Position numbers and translations under genes: made by a program. Positions 13,680-15,923 of a stretch of DNA of 15,923 nucleotides are shown piece after piece. Source of the stretch: Proteobacteria bacterium UBA6522 (GTDB lineage Bacteria; Pseudomonadota; Gammaproteobacteria; Steroidobacterales; Rariloculaceae); NCBI GenBank assembly GCA_002434915.1, contig DJLG01000082.1, positions 1-15,923 on the forward strand, read 5' to 3'. Every line of letters starts with the position of its first letter. The stretch's first letter is position 1. The notes below the pieces were generated by a model. The model worked only from the letters and a program-made list of their open reading frames with translations, searched no databases and had not been told where the DNA came from.

Positions 13680-13913
13680 ATGAAATCTGAGGATACAAAC
13701 AAACGATTCGATCTGGAACTCCAAAGATTGGAGAAGCGACTTGATGAAATTGTAGTGGTTTGCCGTCAACTGCAAGAAGAAAATCAATCGCTTAAACAAA
13801 GACAGGACTCTCTGATAGAGGAGCGAGCAAAGCTACTTCAAAAAAATGAGCAGGTGCGCTCCCGGGTTGAAGCAATGATCAATCGACTCAAGGCGCTGGA
13901 GCAACTACAGTGA
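13680..13913 (+). CDS. TIGR02449 family coiled-coil protein (ZapB-like)
   Basis: A 77-residue protein that is almost entirely a charged coiled coil, with heptad-like leucines in LELQRLEKRLDEI and QLQEENQSLKQRQDSL. The ending LLQKNEQVRSRVEAMINRLKALEQ is typical of the TIGR02449 family found just upstream of zapA in gammaproteobacteria. By size, composition and position it resembles ZapB, the Z-ring-associated coiled coil, but a division role is inferred, not shown. The ATG at 13680 is the only near-N-terminal ATG in frame. It has no ribosome-binding site and sits 6 nt from a -10 box. The stop overlaps the zapA start (GTGA). Confidence 0.88.
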   Translation: MKSEDTNKRFDLELQRLEKRLDEIVVVCRQLQEENQSLKQRQDSLIEERAKLLQKNEQVRSRVEAMINRLKALEQLQ

Positions 13914-14227
13914 ATGATATGTTCGCCCATGTAACTATTCGGATCCTAGAAAAGGAATACCAAGTCTCTTGCCCTGCAGATCAAAAACCCGAGTTGATGG
14001 CGGCTGCAGAATTACTCAACAAGAATATGCGTGAGATACGTGATAGCGGAAAAGTGGTTGGATTGGATCGTGTGGCCGTCATGGCTGCATTGAACATGGC
14101 TAATGAACTTCTTATGCGAACAGGAGACGAGCAGGAACTCAAAGAAATTGTGAACCTTAGGATTAAGGCAATGAGTGCCCAGTTAGATTCTGCGCTCGGT
14201 CCATCAGCTAAACAGCTGAGTTTTTAG
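13910..14227 (+). CDS. zapA: Cell division protein ZapA
   Basis: ZapA binds and cross-links FtsZ filaments, stabilising the Z-ring at mid-cell. The 105 residues match the family. The N-terminal part HVTIRILEKEYQVSCPADQKPELMAAAELLNKNMREIRDSGK (cited here as 13925-14050) is the ZapA beta/alpha head, and the VAVMAALNMANELL helix leads into a short coiled coil. GTG at 13910 is chosen because GGAG (13898-13901) lies 8 nt before it and because it forms a GTGA overlap with the upstream stop. An ATG three codons later is an alternative. The 6S RNA begins within about 6 nt of its stop codon, as in the conserved zapA-ssrS-fau arrangement. Confidence 0.94.
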   Translation: MNDMFAHVTIRILEKEYQVSCPADQKPELMAAAELLNKNMREIRDSGKVVGLDRVAVMAALNMANELLMRTGDEQELKEIVNLRIKAMSAQLDSALGPSAKQLSF

Positions 14228-14230
14228 TTT

Positions 14231-14423
14231 TAGGTGCTCCCTGCGGTGTGCGATGCAGGTTGGATAGTCTTTCGACCCTAAATCTTGACCTTGGGGTTTT
14301 GTTCTGTCGGTGGCGTTGTGCAGATCTGGTTCTGCCAGAAAGCCTGCAACTATCACGGCTTACCCCACCTATTGCTCTGGTTCGAGAGCAACCAACTGTG
14401 ACGGCACTATTGGGGGGCACCAT
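14231..14423 (+). ncRNA. ssrS: 6S RNA
   Basis: 6S RNA mimics an open promoter and sequesters sigma-70 RNA polymerase in stationary phase. The region is non-coding, lies exactly between zapA and fau, and is about 190 nt, the expected size. Structure seen by eye: the ends pair as GGTGCTCCC (14233-14241) with GGGGGCACC (14413-14421), nine pairs including one G-U. CAGGTTGG on the 5' side faces CCAACTG on the 3' side, and GTGC faces GCAC. A 3'-strand hairpin TTGCTCT/AGAGCAA (14372-14378 with 14385-14391) sits where E. coli has its central-bubble hairpin. The apical arm closes with TCTGG/CCAGA around a TTCTG loop. Sequence hallmarks are a GTGTGCGATGC 5' part, an AGAAAGCCT near the apex, and GACGGCAC near the 3' end. 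The exact ends are approximate. It may be processed from the zapA transcript. Confidence 0.9.
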
Positions 14424-14458
14424 TAATACCATACAGCTCAAGATCTGATTAACTAAAC

Positions 14459-15076
14459 GTGCTAAGCAATATTGATAATCAAAAAACTGATCTAAACCTG
14501 CTAAGGAAGAAAATTCGCGCACAACGCAAACTGATGTCTACATCTGCGCGGCGTTTTGCAGAAAAAAAAATCGGGGATCAGCTTGAAAAAATTAGCGTAG
14601 TACGTCAAGCCAAGCGACTAGCTGTTTATCTATCAATAGACGGTGAACCAAATCTTACGTTAACTATACTAAAAGCCAAAAAACGGAAAAACATAATTTT
14701 AACGCCAGTCATTCATGGTAAAACTCTGCGTTTTTCTCCTCTAAATAATAAATCTGTATTGCGTAAAAACCGACTGGGCATTCAGGAACCATCCACGCAG
14801 ATTTTTATTGAGCCACTCCTATTGGATGTCGTGTTAGTCCCTCTAGTGGTCTTTGATAATCGCGGTACAAGAGTTGGCATGGGTGCCGGATATTATGATC
14901 GTTGTTTCCAGTTCTTACTATCAAGGACATCTTGGAATAAACCTAAAATGATTGGTATTGGATATGAGTTTCAGAGAGTAGAAAACATTAAAAGACAACC
15001 GTGGGATGTACCTCTTTGGGGCGCTGTAACGGAAAAGGGAATTTATAAGTTTCAATCGGGAGAAAACAAAAAATGA
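14459..15076 (+). CDS. fau: 5-formyltetrahydrofolate cyclo-ligase
   Basis: This enzyme (YgfA, MTHFS) uses ATP to convert 5-formyl-THF to 5,10-methenyl-THF, returning stored folate to one-carbon metabolism. The 205 residues include LRKKIRAQRKLMS near the N-terminus and VYLSIDGEPNL (the substrate-binding region). The family signature VPLVVFDNRGTRVGMGAGYYDR follows at 14840-14904 and includes the conserved GMGAGYYDR. The start is GTG at 14459, about 36 nt after 6S RNA, with no strong Shine-Dalgarno. An initiation a few codons later cannot be excluded. Placement directly after ssrS is conserved in gammaproteobacteria, where the two can be co-transcribed. It ends in an ATGA overlap with the EVE-domain gene. 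Confidence 0.95.
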   Translation: MLSNIDNQKTDLNLLRKKIRAQRKLMSTSARRFAEKKIGDQLEKISVVRQAKRLAVYLSIDGEPNLTLTILKAKKRKNIILTPVIHGKTLRFSPLNNKSVLRKNRLGIQEPSTQIFIEPLLLDVVLVPLVVFDNRGTRVGMGAGYYDRCFQFLLSRTSWNKPKMIGIGYEFQRVENIKRQPWDVPLWGAVTEKGIYKFQSGENKK

Positions 15077-15549
15077 ATCATTGGCTAATGAAATCAGAGC
15101 CTAACGCTTTCAGTTTTGATGATCTAAACAATTCCGTCGAAAAAAAAACACACTGGGATGGTGTACGAAACTACCAGGCCAGAAATTTTATGCGCGATCG
15201 AATGAAAAAAGGCGATTTAGTCTTTTTCTATCACTCAAACACTGCGGAACCTGGGATAGTTGGTATTGCTAACGTATGCCGGGAAGCTTATCCAGACCAT
15301 ACTGCTTTTGATCCTAATGATAAGCACTATGATCCAAAAAGCGATCCAAAAAACCCCCGCTGGCTTATGGTAGATATTAGGTACAAACGTAAATTAAAAA
15401 ATATTATTACCTTAAGCGAGTTACGAAAATATAGTGATACACAATTAAAAAATCTAGCTTTATTGCGTCGCGGAAATCGTCTATCAATAACTCCTATAAG
15501 TGCTAAAGAGTGGCTTTTTATTTTAAGTCTTGAAAGATCAAAGTCATAA
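15073..15549 (+). CDS. EVE domain-containing protein (PUA-like, THYN1 family)
   Basis: A 158-residue single-domain protein. It starts NHWLMKSEPNAFSFDDL, the classical EVE opening. It continues with THWDGVRNYQARNFMRDRMKKGD (15145-15213), LVFFYHSN, GIVGIANV, and DPKSDPKNPRWLMVDI, all typical of the family. EVE domains have a PUA-like fold with an aromatic cage. They are known or proposed to read modified bases such as 5-methylcytosine derivatives in DNA, or modified RNA. The gene is coupled to fau by an ATGA overlap, so it is probably the last gene of the TIGR02449-zapA-6S-fau operon. Its substrate here is unknown. Confidence 0.93.
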   Translation: MNHWLMKSEPNAFSFDDLNNSVEKKTHWDGVRNYQARNFMRDRMKKGDLVFFYHSNTAEPGIVGIANVCREAYPDHTAFDPNDKHYDPKSDPKNPRWLMVDIRYKRKLKNIITLSELRKYSDTQLKNLALLRRGNRLSITPISAKEWLFILSLERSKS

Positions 15550-15573
15550 ATTATTATTCTTTATGTATTCATT

Positions 15574-15607
15574 TTTTTTTAGCTAATTCTAAAAGTAATT
15601 AAAAAAA
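15574..15607 (+). terminator. AT-rich inverted repeat after the EVE gene
   Basis: A run of T (15574-15580) pairs with a run of seven A (15601-15607), and AATT (15585-15588) pairs with AATT (15597-15600) around an 8-nt loop, with a small bulge on the 5' side. The stem holds no G-C pair, so it is at best a weak terminator for the operon. It might instead be an AT-rich bendable element upstream of the H1-like gene. Confidence 0.25.
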
Positions 15608-15612
15608 CAAAC

Positions 15613-15640
15613 TTGCTGGAATTTTTGGCTCTTTTATATA
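15613..15640 (+). promoter_or_regulatory. Probable promoter of the H1-like gene
   Basis: TTGCTG (15613-15618) and TATATA (15635-15640) are 16 nt apart, preceded by A/T runs that could act as an UP element. Transcription would start near 15647. The leader of about 29 nt includes GGAG at 15665-15668, 7 nt before the ATG at 15676. Confidence 0.4.
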
Positions 15641-15675
15641 TACTCAACCCCGATTAACCGGACCGGAGATTATCC

Positions 15676-15923
15676 ATGGCTAAGAAACCTGCTTCGAAAA
15701 AGCGGAAGAAGGTATCAGCGAAGCGCAAGGTTGCGCGGAGTAAAGTATCTAAGAAGAGCGCGACTAAGAAGAAGGCGACTAAGAAAAAAGTAACTAAGAA
15801 AAAAGTCGCTAAGAAAAAAGTAGCTAAGAAAAAAGCTACTAAGAAAAAAGTGACTAAGAAAAAAGTGACTAAGAAGAAAGCTACCAAGAAAAAGGCGGCT
15901 AAGAAAAAAGCTACCAAGAAAAA
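15676..15923 (+). CDS. Histone H1-like, lysine-rich repeat protein (AlgP/Hc1 type), 3' end outside window
   Basis: The frame opens with ATG at 15676 after a good ribosome-binding site (GGAG, 7-nt spacing) and is still open at the window end, with 82 full codons visible. The protein begins MAKKPASKKRKKVSAKRKV. It then becomes a tandem array of pentapeptides, KKK followed by V/A and T/A, with at least ten copies. Such Lys/Ala/Thr/Val-rich tails resemble eukaryotic histone H1, Chlamydia Hc1/Hc2 and Pseudomonas AlgP, which bind and condense DNA without base specificity. No folded domain is visible in the part seen; a globular part could follow outside the window. It is probably a nucleoid-associated protein (inference). 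The opposite strand is also open because the repeat lacks stops there, but its Phe/Leu-rich product is an artefact. Confidence 0.85.
   Translation, partial: MAKKPASKKRKKVSAKRKVARSKVSKKSATKKKATKKKVTKKKVAKKKVAKKKATKKKVTKKKVTKKKATKKKAAKKKATKK
15757..15923 (+). repeat. 15-bp tandem repeat array coding KKK(V/A)(T/A)
   Basis: About eleven degenerate copies of a 15-bp unit (consensus ACTAAGAAAAAAGTN) lie in the reading frame of the H1-like gene and continue past the window end. Most variation is in the Val/Ala and Thr/Ala codons or in synonymous AAG/AAA choices. Because the unit is a multiple of three, copy-number change would lengthen or shorten the tail without a frameshift. Confidence 0.85.

Noticed and set aside
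14208..14522. Open frames on both strands over 14208-14522
   Set aside because: They cover the 6S RNA gene and show no family resemblance. The conserved RNA structure and the zapA-ssrS-fau order explain the region.
15654..15917. Minus-strand open frame with repeated FFLVA/FFLAT units, looking like a membrane protein
   Set aside because: It is the mirror of the AAG/AAA-rich repeat on the plus strand, where a ribosome-binding site, promoter-like boxes and a basic H1-like protein make sense. TTC/TTT codons opposite lysine codons give Phe automatically.

Overview
This window is most likely a chromosomal segment of a gammaproteobacterium. It is moderately AT-rich and very compact, and probably comes from a free-living, possibly uncultured or marine lineage (the lifestyle is inference). 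The lineage signal is the gene order. An UPF0149/ygfB - pepP - ubiH - ubiI - gcvH block runs leftward, divergently from a TIGR02449 coiled-coil gene - zapA - 6S RNA (ssrS) - 5-formyl-THF cyclo-ligase (fau) block. This is the classical gammaproteobacterial arrangement. The pdxA-rsmA-apaH and lgt-thyA pairs point the same way. No mobile element, tRNA, rRNA, CRISPR array or pseudogene was seen.

Layout: (1) 1-1966, plus strand: the 3' end of pdxA, then rsmA and apaH, overlapping by 10 and 4 nt. apaG, which often sits between rsmA and apaH, is absent. (2) 2047-3671, minus strand: lgt then thyA. (3) 3716-5743, plus strand: a 675-residue DUF255/COG1331 protein (thioredoxin-like plus six-hairpin domains), whose ATG lies 6 nt after an extended -10 box. 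(4) 5841-8630, minus strand: a large secreted protease with two trypsin-like domains and about four PDZ domains. The first protease domain has a full catalytic triad and the second has lost it, which is the architecture of yeast Nma111 and plant DEG7. (5) 8751-13597, minus strand: ygfB-pepP-ubiH-ubiI-gcvH, tightly overlapped and using mostly TTG/GTG starts. gcvT and gcvP are not beside gcvH. (6) 13680-15549, plus strand: TIGR02449 gene - zapA - 6S RNA - fau - EVE-domain gene. (7) From 15676 to the window edge, plus strand: the start of a histone-H1/AlgP-like protein made of KKK(V/A)(T/A) pentapeptide repeats, cut by the window end.

Functionally the region is mainly housekeeping: cofactor and one-carbon metabolism (PdxA, ThyA, Fau, GcvH), ubiquinone ring hydroxylation (UbiH, UbiI), envelope biogenesis and quality control (Lgt, the double protease), ribosome maturation (RsmA), alarmone clearance (ApaH), division (ZapA and its coiled-coil partner) and global transcription control (6S RNA). 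The less ordinary elements are the bacterial Nma111/DEG7-like protease, two promoters placed so that transcription would begin at the start codon (possible leaderless mRNAs), the H1-like repeat gene at the right edge, and an EVE-domain modified-base reader co-transcribed with fau and 6S RNA.
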